Shown one piece after another: positions 1-12,067 of a stretch of 64,000 nucleotides of DNA. The translations under genes and the position numbers were made by a program. Source of the stretch: Nemopilema nomurai. Taxonomy: Eukaryota; Cnidaria; Scyphozoa; Rhizostomeae; Rhizostomatidae. Each line of letters begins with the position of its first letter. Position 1 is the first letter of the stretch. The DNA is taken from positions 310,001 to 374,000 of the forward strand of contig ML133394.1 in NCBI GenBank assembly GCA_003864495.1, given 5' to 3'. The notes under the pieces are model-generated. The model saw nothing but the letters and a program-made list of their open reading frames with translations. It did no database searches and was not told the origin of the DNA.

Positions 1-2862
1 AATAACTTAAAGGAATCTCTGTGCCATTGCAATGGCCTGCTTCTTTAAGTAATCTGGAAAATATTGTCGATTCTTTCAAACTTAGTGAATGATATTTCTT
101 TTTAAATGCCGCAAATTTATGACAAATGATAATTATTTTGGGAGCTCTGCATTATTTCTTGAAGTGCTTAGTTTGGTCAGATAAGACGCCTGTTCAACTT
201 AAACACAAACTCTGGTTCAATTTCTATGTGCATGAACTCAGTGGTATAAATAGTCAACTATATCTTTGTATGTTGGCAGGCACTTGACAATATTAATGCT
301 TGTGGAAATTTACTTTCTCAATGGGTTGCATAAAATTTGAAAAATACCAGAAAACTGTAATGAATCAGCATTTCATGCAAATGTTCGGCTAGGACTTGCT
401 TGATCTTGGGATTCTAGGTAACAGCATGAGTAGTGATAAGATATTGACAAAATTCCCCCGTACACAACTGAGACTCTGCGAAACAGATAGCTATCAAAAT
501 TTGAAAATAGAAAAATTCACACGATGCCGAATAAAAAATGAAGCGGAGTAGATCTTAAGATAAGAAATATTTCAATTGAGAAATGTATTCTGTCTATTTT
601 CTTGCAATAACTGGCTAATCATCAATCACCTTAAACGAAGCTTTCCCACGTGAATCGGGGGGACGAACATTACCAAACAAGTGCGCCATTCGGACGCGCG
701 ATGCAAATTGATGCGCGGCACCAGGGCGGCGGTTTTTGAGCCGCCACAAAGCTCATAATCTCATTTCGCGCTATCTTTGCAATTATTGTTTAATATTTCA
801 TTGCTTTTGGAATATGTTCATTATAGCTTTAGTACATTCAACCCTGAAACCCAATTAGATATTTCGGCGATATCTCTTGTAAATCCCTAAATAACACGAC
901 ATCCTTTATCTAAGGAATTGAGATAAACAGTCTTCCTGTTCCTCTTTGGTTTATTGAGATAAGACAAAGATGTTTCACTGCCCACTACACAATGCAAACC
1001 TGTTTGAACACTGCTTCGCTTTCTGCACAACCATCGGGTACACTTGACTGATTCAATTTGGGAGGGCGTCCGTCTCTGCTGAGACAATATACACAGTTTG
1101 CATTTGAAGGGACTCGCGGCTGGTATAACCGCAAGATAAAAATTTTAGAATATCACTAAGAACTTTTTACCTAGCAACCCATTCAGCCCTAATCCGCCCA
1201 TGGATACACAATAACTCTCACGACTGCAAATTATTTTGAAACAGAATAATCGTAAAGTCTGGGCTGTGTGTGATTAAATCATTGATTGCATATGGCCGCA
1301 ACTTTAGAGCCAAAAAGTCTGTCAGTAAAGAGAGACACATAAAAGGTCCCACATCAAAGGATAAAACGTAACGATATTTGAAAATAACAAATATCAGAGA
1401 GGATGAGAAACACATACCGAATGGAAATTAGTGGTTTGAATTGTCCTTTCAATGATTTCCCATTCAATACATTTTTAATGTTAAATAACTGCGACTTTTA
1501 AAATCGTGTATCATGCAGCGAGGCCAGGCGCGTAAAACACTAAAGTTACATGATTATTTAGTTTATATAAACCGCCTATAGCATCGGATTCGTGGAAGTC
1601 CTATTTTACCAATTACGCTTAAAAAACTTATTCTACAACTAAAGAGAAAGTCCAAACAAAATTATGACTGTCACGACAAAACACAACGAGTTTGATATGG
1701 AAGCAACAAGAACAAAAGAAGGTACTTGGAATAGCCTAATCATTTCATACTATTGATACATCGGGTTTCTCCTGTCCTCGCTTAATTTTAAAAGTAATAT
1801 GATAAACTTGGAAAAGTGGCAAGGAAGCAAAAGTTCGGGAGAGTGGACCCATAAGAGCACTCCACAGAGCGTTCGATCCACGGGAAAAGTAGCTTTTGGA
1901 TATTACGGACAAACAAGAAACAAGTCAGAACATGAACTTTTCAGAAGAAACTAATAATAAAGGATTCTAACTTGCCTTTGAAGAAGACCAGGGTAATGCT
2001 CTTACTAAAATTACGAAAACATCAGAACACAAGAATCATCGCATACATTGTGCTAATTGTTATCAATTTCCTATATACATTTTTTAGTAAACAGCATCAA
2101 ATATGTACACACGAGGTCGTAGCTACGTAAATTTGTTAGCATGACGAAATAGATAAAAGAAAGGGAAGGTCCTAAATTTACTCTCTGTAATGATTGCAAA
2201 TTTTTTGAGTTAAAAATGGTTGATCAGACAAACACAACTCTATTGCTATATTTTAGTGGACTGTGCTAACTAAATCCTATGCTACCAGCAATTTTACATC
2301 CTTAGTTATCCACGAGAGAATTTTAATAATGAGAAAAGTACACTGTGATTTAAACACCATCAGGGAAAAATAACAAAAATCATTGAATCTACATTCCAAA
2401 ATCAAAACCATTTGCACCTATCCACTCGGACAGAGGCAGAAAATTTTGACCCAATACATCAGTGAAGAACAGAGCAAATACTGATGTTTGATAAGTGGGC
2501 TGTATTCAAACAGACCAGCTGCAGAACTAAGATTGAACCCTGACTGAATTGTTCTTTCTGCCTTTTCTGCTACATTATGGCTTCATACGACACGACTAGT
2601 ATCATACACATTGTAAATGGCTTATAAATCCCCCATTTAGACGAATACAAAAGTACAAAGAATGATGAAATACCTCACCAATTAGATGAGCTTGAAAAGT
2701 CTCAAAGTCCAGAGTTTGCTGACAGCAGATTAGATGAGCCAATATTTCCACCTCGAGTTTGTGTCAGTACATCATATACATCTGAATGGATGCAAGGGGA
2801 GGAATGCTTTGCCAGTGAGAAACACAGAGTCCAAAGCCATTTGCAATCTAGTCCTTATCAGG
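1..2862. other. 3' flank of FOXO gene, no other gene seen
   Basis: No convincing coding exon was found on either strand. The right part must contain the FOXO 3' untranslated region, which reads leftward from 2862; an ATTAAA on the minus strand at about 2322-2327 is a possible polyadenylation signal, but it is unproven. A CpG-rich patch at about 640-780 holds an ATGCAAAT octamer at 701-708 and is noted separately. A TATAAATA string occurs near 245, with no coding sequence that would give it meaning. Confidence 0.5.
640..780. promoter_or_regulatory. CpG-rich patch with POU octamer motif
   Basis: This block is visibly richer in G, C and CpG than its AT-rich surroundings. It contains a perfect octamer ATGCAAAT at 701-708, the classical POU-domain binding site, and a short GGCGG/CCGCC stem near 724-745. 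There is no ORF. It could be a distal regulatory element or the promoter of an unseen transcript; the call rests on composition and motif alone. Confidence 0.25.
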
Positions 2863-5277
2863 TCAGTGGACCCAATTTTGGCCAGCTATTGCCATTGTGT
2901 TGACAGGTGTTGCATTCACATAAGATGGTTCAAAGTCCAGGCTTCCATCCCCCATTTCATTACGCATTATCATTTCAAGATCTCTCTGCAACTGAAACCG
3001 ATCACTGAAGTCATGAAGTTCAAGTTGTGACAAATCACTTGGAAATGGATCATTGTCTTGCTCCATTGGCACAGAGTAACATTGACAGTGTGACATGTCA
3101 CTGTTCTTAGTAATAGTGACACTTCTTTCCTCCTTCAGACCAGCCAGTGTTGATGTTGGTAGATAAGGGTCAGACAAAGATGTGAGGGTTTTAGTCTGAG
3201 CACCCCCAGAAAAAGGCACACTTGCTTTCAGTGGCATGTGCTGCAACCTCCTCATTGCTGGCTGTTGTGATGAAACATAGCCTCTCTGGTTGATCTGCAA
3301 CTGGGGTTGGCTGGCCTGGCTGAAGAAACCTTGGCTTCTCCTGTCTGTATTCATGACAGCTGGACCACAAGAGGCCAATTGACTTCTTCCAAATAAACCT
3401 GCTGGACTCTGCTGCTGTCTTACTGGTGTGAAAGGAGCCTGGTTTGTCTGGGGAGTTGGGTATGGTGGCGGGGCTTTCTGCATTGGCATCATGTTGTGAA
3501 GCTGGGGCATGGCAGCCTTGGTTTGGACTGCAGGTGTCACAAAATATGATGCGGGGCTTTCGTAGCCTGAGTCACCACTTTGGACTGAAGAGAAACTATC
3601 AGAATGTGTTCTAGTTGTGTCATCTGCATACCCACACCCACCATTGATCAAACTGGAGTCAAATTTAAGGCTCTCGTCAAGATTTATGGTGTCAGTCTGA
3701 CGGCCCAAAGTCATCGACTCGACAAGGCTTGCTGTCGCTTCCGCGTCTGACGCACCTCGTGGCCTGCCGCCCACTATAAGATCTGCGTCCGACAGAGAAG
3801 CAAAATCATCCTCTTGCTCTTCTCCTGGAATTGGAGTTAAGCGACCAACGCTACTGTGGGTTGAAACATTAGACGTAGACCTTGGTCTTGTGAAGCTATC
3901 GGCTGTCAAGATGAAGTTGCCCCCGTTCTCGTCAAGATCTGGTAAGTTGGACAATGAGTCGGTGCTAGAACAAGGGGATGTAGCTACGGCCGAATCGCTC
4001 GAATGACTTTTCTTTTTACTGTTACGTGTTGAAGTCGATGATGCGGAACCTAGAGGAGAGAGGTTGCTACCAAATTCCTCAGGCGATCCAGCGGTGTTTT
4101 TCTTTCTCCCGCCACCTCTTTTCCTCTCCGCTTTGCCTGCTCCATCGACGGACCCTGACCGTCTTCTCGGTGACTTTCCCGGTTTCGCATCGGGATTGAG
4201 AACCCAGAAAGAACTCTTTCCACTTTGATCGTTCTGCATTCTCATAAAACGGCTATGAAGTGACAAGTTGTGGCGGATAGAATTCTGTTGAGAAGGATGA
4301 AAAGCAATCTTAAACCGCGGCAATTTTAGATTATGAATCTGTACGTGAGCAATCATTTGTGTGCTAATACGTCATTTCGCAAATACGGAAACGAACATAA
4401 ATATACCCAAGAATAAATACTCGATGACACAGTGGGGTGGGGATCTTGTCAAAGACTATAAATCACAATATACGTTTTCATAATTGGCATCCGAGAAATT
4501 GCAAAAGTATGTTCACCCTCGTAACACCATGCTGTAATTGTACAATCCCTCCAAAACTTTGCAGGTAGCGAGTAAAGTTCACATGGCCGTCCTTCCCATA
4601 AAAAAGCTAACAGCAACTCGATATCCTTAAATACACATAGCTACTACTGAAATATTCGTGATACCCGAGTCATATTGGAACCCAACAAACGACAACACTT
4701 TTCCACGACACTGAAATGTCGAGATTTTTACAGCAAGAGCAACGAAGCAATATTTGCCTAGGCCGATTTCGACTATGCTCTGGCAACACGACTGGTGCGT
4801 CGATTGTCGTGTTCCAACTTGCCTAGGCAGAGTGAAATCGCTTTGAAAGAAGATCGAATTTCAAAACCAAGACAAACTACGCACCTTCCATCCTGCAGAA
4901 GATGTTGAATCTCCCTTGTCTTTGAAGTAAGGGACATTTTTGACCATCCAATTATAAATATCGGACAAAGTCAGCCGTTTCTCCGGTGAACTGTCAATTG
5001 CTTGTGTTATCAAATCTGCGTAAGACAAATTTCCCCATGCATTCTTGCGATTATTTTTCCTTGGACTTGCTCCTTCGCCATATTTCTTGATACTTTCTTG
5101 AGTTTCGCTCTGAACTGAGATGTGAGACTGGCACGGCTCTGGGCTTTGCTCGGCTTCAGTTTTCGTGTCGACTGCAAGCAAACCTGGATCTGGAAGAGGC
5201 CAAGTATGCGATCGTGGACGATCTGGACGGTCGATCATTTCCTCTAGAAACGGCCCGTCGTCGATAATAACGTCCAT
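2863..5277 (-). CDS. FOXO: Forkhead box O transcription factor (FOXO), two coding exons
   Basis: Coding exons are 4885-5277 and 2863-4284, joined in phase 0 (AAG|GTGCGT to CAACAG|AAT), giving 604 aa. The forkhead domain spans about residues 79-165. It carries the FOXO-specific [10 protein letters not shown] loop and the recognition helix [10 protein letters not shown] (132-141); the intron falls between K131 and N132, a position I recall as conserved in FOXO genes. Three canonical AKT sites are visible: T25 in RPRSHTW, S176 in RRRSGS next to a basic nuclear localisation stretch ([12 protein letters not shown]), and S269 in RPRSTS. The C-terminal transactivation motif around [18 protein letters not shown] is also present. 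In the family, AKT phosphorylation promotes 14-3-3 binding and nuclear export; the unphosphorylated protein activates stress-resistance, metabolic and stem-cell genes. An extra RxRxxS lies at S310. Start: the first ATG in frame, just upstream of the first AKT site. Family assignment is firm; the paralogue to compare with (FOXO1/3/4/6) is not meaningful here. Confidence 0.95.
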
Positions 5278-5700
5278 GGCGAGCTTGAATTAGTGGTGCT
5301 CAGTTGCAGCTTAGTGTATATCGGTGGATATAATATTGATCTAAAAACTAAGGCTTGAAACTCCCACCCAGGTGACTCTCGTCCTACAAGCGCCTCAGTA
5401 ACCCTTATATCATGCCGCTTCACATTTGATTGAAACTAAAACTGCAATTCAGAATTATCTCTATAAAGCCACAGGTTGCTCATGTCGACAATCCAGGACT
5501 TCCTATTGGTATAGATTCTTTTGTCTTTTTCTAAACAATTGTTCCCGAATGAATGCGTCTGTCAATCAACGCCATTCAGCCATACAGGACGCTCATTTCA
5601 CAATACACAATAGTCTTTAAAAATTCCTATACGTCACATTCCGGTAGCCACAGGTTGTCCACAAGATAAAGATGGCCTGTTTCGAACAAATTTGTGAGTT
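5278..5700. promoter_or_regulatory. FOXO upstream region, possibly bidirectional promoter
   Basis: This interval lies immediately upstream of the FOXO start codon and must include its 5' UTR and proximal promoter unless there is an upstream non-coding exon. No clear TATA box was seen in the right place. On the opposite strand, an AAGATGGCC context at about 5670 starts a short open frame that ends in a strong GTGAGT donor near 5694, so the region could drive transcription in both directions. This is inference from position and motifs. Confidence 0.4.
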
Positions 5701-8700
5701 AACGAAATAAAACTTTCATTACTCCTCAGAATTAATTAAAAAGAATCAATTTTCAACACAGATTTCTTCCAGTTTTTGATTAATTAAACTCATCGAGTGC
5801 GTTTTCGAGAAATCTTGGTGGGCCTTGATTTTCCGATCAGTGAAAATACTGGCTAAAATATTAATAGGATGCGATTTTATATGACTTGCCAGGTGACTCG
5901 AAAAATTTAGCAGGCTAGTCCTCGTTTATACTGGTGCAAGAAGTTTATGTATGAACTGAGAAGCGATTCTGGATTTTATGTTAGAACCTAGTGTCTTCAA
6001 AATTTTAGTTTTGGTGCTCGATTCAAATGGAGTGGTAAATCTGTCAAAGCCAGCATTTTCAAATGCTTATGAAGTGAAAAGGAAAGTCTGAAAATTATGG
6101 ACGTTTTAGCATAGGAATGGTTTCCCGGATGAGGCATTTTCAAAAATCTAATTTAATGAAGTCGTTCTTAAATATTTGAGTAGGATTACTCATTCTAGGG
6201 TCACGTGTAGCCCGCTCATAATATTGAAATTACTGTCACTGGGATACGTAATGGAGGCGAAGTAAAACATCTTTATGGTTTATGTTATTCTTTACTGAGG
6301 CTTACATAAATCAGTGTTTTTGTTAGAAACTGTGATAATTGTCCTTGAATACATTGTTCGGGTTTCCTGAACAAAACTGATCGATTGAGCGAATGGAGAT
6401 ACGCTGCTTTCTCTTCAATCATCCACTCAATTTTTTTGTCTCGACTTCAAAGGCATACAGAAACCAAAATGTCCGATCAAACCTTGATGGATTGCAAAGT
6501 TTAGAAACGTTTAAACTTTTAATTCAAGTCAAGCCATATCCTTAAATGTTTTATCAGAGCACTTTGCATTAAACATGGACGCCAATTGGTGTAAGGCAGC
6601 CTTTCCACTAGCCCGTATTAAAATAAAACGGGTTAAAAATTATCCCTTTTTAAAGTGAGTCAGTTGGAAAAATCAAAAACAGGCTATACTATATTTTAAA
6701 TTGGGCATGGGCTTCATAGCTTTGAGAAAAACTTACATGATTGGTACGTGAATAATTCTGCACTTGAGTTAAGTGCCCCCAAAATGTAAAACAATTGCCA
6801 GAACAAAAGGTTTCATTAGAACACTTAAGAATAAAAAATTATGGATATGGTACATTTTACACGCATTGGTACCCTTGTGAGATCGTGCGTTCTAGGCCGA
6901 CGGGCAAGCAAGCCGCTCCGGCCTAATAAGCATTTTGGTCTGCGTCTACTTGTTGCCAATTGAATCAATAATCGAGGGATTTAATTATTTAAATTATTCA
7001 CAATTCACTAATTTACAATTGCACCATGGACGTCAATAGCAATATGGCAAATGAGATAATAGCCAACCAAGAAAGGACGCGACCCTGCCAAAACTCTCAA
7101 AAAAGTTTTACGAATTGACAAAGGTTTATTGAAATTCATCCCTGTTATCAATTCGCAAGAAATTTTGCATAAAGGCCTTTCAGTTCGTAGAGAGTGGCTG
7201 CACAATGTGATTAAACATGCCCGAAGTTGCGACGAGCTCTGACATGCAACTTCATGTGGTCAGGTTTTGGCCTGTCGGTGAAATTTGATTAAAAGTGTAC
7301 AGCACCTATGAATAGCTTTTTGTAAAGAATAAACATGCCCATATAGCCATCGTTATGGGTTTTAGCACAAACACACCCGTGTTGGAAAAAACACTCAAAA
7401 TAGCACAAGGCCTAGAAATCCAAGATTACTGTACTTTTCTGGCTTCAGCTTCAACTTGGGCCAATGTTAATCTCAAAAGTTAAAAATTTCTGTTTTGCAC
7501 AAATGTACAAAGATATATAAGTAGAAACAAAAATATAATTTTGAAGTAATAATTTTTTTCCAGGCGGACAACTTCCGTGAGTTGAATTGTGCTACTTGAC
7601 AACCAATTGTTTTTATTGAAAGAGAACAACCAAGTTCACTCCTGAAAACTGATAGGGAAGAAATAAATACCGCTTGAATGGCACATATCAGTCATTTCTA
7701 GCGCAAATTTTTGGAAAGAGTCAGCTGAGTGGCATCGCAGTCAATAGCGTTTGATAACCAAAATTGATACGTGTTTTTTCTTCCTTTGAACGACGACTTT
7801 GAAAAATAATATAAGTCTGCCTGGAACGATCTTTGAACACAGTTTAGCTGTGGTACTGCAAGTTTAAATTGGGTAACATATTTATACAATCTAGTGCAAA
7901 TGTTTGGTTATGAATATGTAACAATATCGCTAAAATTTGTCCCTTTATAACAAAGAAACCATTCTTCGCATTGTTTTTAGAGAACTGGTCTAATACACAG
8001 ACATCTGAACTATACCACGAGTTTATCGTCGAACGTGCAAATCGTCATGTAGCTACTTTTACTTAAAAGGTAAACGAGACAGATTTGAAAGGCACTTTTT
8101 AAAGAAGTGTACAATTCCAAAAATTCCATTGACCTTTTGTAAATTCACAAGAGATTGACTTAAGTCTAGAACGCCTGGTTTGCAAACAATAAAATGTTTG
8201 CAGTCAATGTCAGCCGATTAGAAATTTCAAGAATGACAAATACTAAAAAGAAGAGAACTCACGTCTCTAAAGTATCGATCTTAATAAACGGAGAAGGAAA
8301 TAAAAGTACACAGTGCGCATGCACCGAAGAAGCAAAACTGAGGGTCCACAATTCAATAAGGAACAATTCTGACAAATTCTCCTGGCCGTTCTACCCCAAG
8401 GATATTGTGTGATGAATTGAAGGAGCCGGAAACTCGACAGACAGTTCATGGAAATAGTCGATTCCAGCTTACGGATTGGGCGTGAGAGCCGATGAAAAAT
8501 CTTTCTAAGCCCATGAAAAGTAATTAGTCTGAAACGCTCCTCTGTCTATACTCGCTGCAAAACTCCTTTAAACACTGCAGATGAAAGTAAATTTAACACG
8601 GTTAACAGTATCCCACTGCTCAAAGGAGCACAATATAGATTCTAGGAAAAGCTCTTTTAGAAATGTTCAGTAATCAGCCCCAACATCATTGTTTGGATGC

Positions 8701-10817
8701 TCACAATAATCATTTTCTATCCCTTAGCATCTGAGACCACTTTATGTGCTTTTGTAATTTGAAGACCATATGCAAAATTTGTCACTGAAGTAAAAGAGGA
8801 GTTCATCATTCGTATAATGTGTCAACCCTAAATACTTGAATAGGGATATGAATCAAGCGATATAAAAAAGATCTGATCATCCGCCATCGAACAGGGTTAA
8901 TGGATGCTCGAATAGCTCGGTGGCTTACTATGTGACCTTAGGCCAAAGCAACTGTGAATTGCACTCTCATTCTGCTCTTTTTAACACAGGGAGTCAAGAC
9001 TCTTACTGCCCTTTTGCAATTTTACATGAACAGGTAAGATCAATTTGCTTCTAAACAGTCTTAAGTATTAATCATATTTTTCTTTGATTGTAACATTTTA
9101 GTATATAGCAGTTAGCTACAGGGTCCTTGCTGATGACCGCTCCCCGTGTATTGAAGAGGCTACCCTGTCAAACATTGTTGTTGTTACTTCTTTAATATTT
9201 ATCATAATTATCATTTCTCCGTTACACAATTATGTCATATATTGTTTGTCCTTTTACAAGTGGCGTTATTTTCTAGAGCTTTGACAACATGAAGTTTCTT
9301 CAAATTTCAAGCCCTTTCCTGAGGATTCTGGCTTATTGTTATCATTATTATTTCAATAATTAATATTATTTTCCTTTTTTCATTGTCATCATACGAATAT
9401 CTCTGCTCACAATGCCATGCAAACACAAGATTATTCTTTTAATACATTTTTTCCAGTTCCATTTTGAAACCACTGTCCTGGAATGGAAATTTTGCACAAT
9501 GAAGAGTTTTACAACATTCTACTATTTTTTATGATTTAGAGAAGACATTACTGATTCTTCTTCGGAGTTCATTCTACTAGCTTTTTCAGTGTCAATCTAG
9601 ATAGCTGTTTCAGTTCCCTTCTAAAGGCCGTTCCACTGCAAGCATTAAATCTTGTTTTGCTTAGGCCGTACATAATTAACTTTGTACTGTGCTAATAAAA
9701 CGAATAACATGAGAAAAAGATAGCTACGTCCCCTGCAACAGTTTTCGGTGTCTAGATGTCTTCCAACCAATTTCAAAGAGGCTACTTTCGGAAATGTGAC
9801 CCTTTAGAAACATTTCTTTGTGACCTCGGTTTTATAACGAAGCAGTCTGTGCAGTGCTATTGATCTCAAAGACGCAAGTCTTCAACAAGATTTTAATAGA
9901 ATCTATTGTTTGGTTACATTGAGTGTCTTGAGGTAATCTTCAATTACAAAACATTCCACAAATTTAGGCCATGCTCAAGATCCGTCAACAGCAACTTAAA
10001 GCAGACGAATTCCTGCTTGTATTCTAAATCGAGATTTTACTATCACCCCATTGATGAAGCAAAGAGCGGTCGAGTGTGTCGACGCCAAATAGTCGGACAT
10101 ACGTCATCCCATTGATGAGTCACTGCGTCCAAAGAGCTTGAGTAATGTGTAATCTTGCAAGGTGAATGGCGGAGCTATGCTGGTGGGCAATTTAATGAAA
10201 GCAACAAATCAAGGTAAATAATGCAAGATATAGTATTTCGCAGATAAAAAGGAACATTAATCTCTTGTTATGCTGAAGACAATCTCTTAAGTTAGGTATA
10301 GCGACACTCGAATGGCGTCAAAGTCACGCAGTCAAAAAGTTGTGCGTGGAGGTGTTATTCTGATTGTGGTAGCTTGAGCTCCGAACGCCTACTTTCGTCC
10401 ACAATCTGCGGTGTGACAATTCAATGCATCGCGAAGGCTCCGCTTTTAAGTGTACCCATGCCAGAAGAAGTCTTCAGTTCTCAAGTTCTGCTTTGCATAC
10501 ATCCAAGGTAATCATATGACCATGCCGTAACTGCAGAGCGCTGCTCTAATAAAAGCTTGGCCTGGCACCAAGTAAGGGTGCCAAACATTATCGCAGTACC
10601 CGGCAAGTTGATCCAGTCTGGGCACTTCTTACGTCATCGATGTAATCTGGACAGCTCCAAAATGCACTGAAGTGGCACGAAAGCCAGAAGCTGGGAAAAC
10701 TTTCGAAAGCTGCAATTTTGATTCATCATAGCCATATATGTTTTATTCATTAATTGACTGACAAATGTGTAGAGTCCCGTTCTGCTAGGGCCATCAACAA
10801 TATATCTCATGACTCTA

Positions 10818-10850
10818 CCACCCCAACCCACACCACCCCACCCCACCCCC
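10818..10850 (-). repeat. G-rich run able to form a G-quadruplex on the minus strand
   Basis: The plus strand shows CCACCCCA-type units in tandem. Read on the minus strand it gives several runs of three to five G separated by one to three bases, which fits the usual G-quadruplex pattern. It lies in an intergenic stretch with no assigned function. Confidence 0.5.
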
Positions 10851-12010
10851 TGTAAATGTGTGATAGGATTATATAGTAGCCTCGTTTTATTTACATAGAC
10901 ACACAGACACAATGTCAATGGACAAACTCAACACAAATCGGCCGTTTTCTCTTCACCACTCTAGAGCCTAATCGACGACGACACGAACAGTAAACCCAAT
11001 TCCTATTACAACTGTGATAGGAACCTCTCCAGATTACATGGCCCATTACTCACGTGATCGACGTTATATAATCCGCTGCATATATAATCATTGCCTTGCC
11101 AGGATCAAGAAAAATAGACCAATCGTAAAACTGCTTCAAAAAAGTCTTGAAAATTCTTCCAATTGCTCAGCCTGACATGCTAGCCAAACAAGAATTAATC
11201 TGCACAATGGCAAAGAATAGCGGAAACGTTTGCATGCTAAATTCACTTGTATATGTATACTTGTATGTTTCTTACTATTGTATCACGAAAAATACCTGAA
11301 GGTACTTTAAAGAAATGTTCAAAAATTCCTATGTGGATGGCCTTTCTGGCCTTTATCAAATTCTCAATATCAACTCTTTCCATAATGCCCTGTGTGATTG
11401 GAACAACCACGAGAGAAACAATGACCCAGTGTTCACCCATTTGGTAGGACTGTGGCGCAATATCGTACAACAGAATAAGCCGCAGAACAGGGTGAAACTA
11501 ACTTCTAACCGTCAAAATAACTTTAATGGGGCGCTCAGCCTAAAAATAGATTACACGTTGACTTTTAGCAAAAGCATTTGAAAGCATTAGTCGAATTAAC
11601 AACATAATTTTATCTAAGGTCAATGATTGGTTAAGATACTTTAAAAGGGTACATTTTTATTCACAAGATCTGCTTGAAAGTTTTACTTTGAAATTCAGAG
11701 AATGTTACTATTTCTAGAGCATACATTCGCAATGCTTTACAATAAAGTTTTTTTCAGTGTTCCAGACGAAGTCTAAATTCATTCCAGTATAGACAAACAT
11801 TGCAGTCTTTTAAGGGAACTGTGTCTGAGCCATAGCTACATTGGGACAATAGGGTTGGCACAACCCCCGTAGCTAAATCCTTGAACGGAAAACGGAAGGT
11901 ATGTAAAAGTTGGATGCCTATGGCGATAAGCATTCACTGTAAGTATAGTAGGAAATGTCTCCTTTGAACAATTACAATTTCAATTACACATTGAAGTTTA
12001 TATGCAAATA

Positions 12011-12067
12011 GGAGGCCACGCTTATTAGAAATACCCAACGGGAGGGCGGAGGCCACGCTTATTAGAA
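12011..12067. repeat. Two direct copies of a 20-bp sequence
   Basis: GGAGGCCACGCTTATTAGAA begins at 12011 and again at 12048, a period of 37 bp. The GC-rich head is unlike the AT-rich flanks. It may be a piece of a minisatellite or of a mobile element; only two copies are seen here. Confidence 0.6.

Noticed and set aside
2734..3030. Plus-strand 98-aa open frame
   Set aside because: It lies antisense to FOXO exon 2, whose frame is clearly the conserved one.
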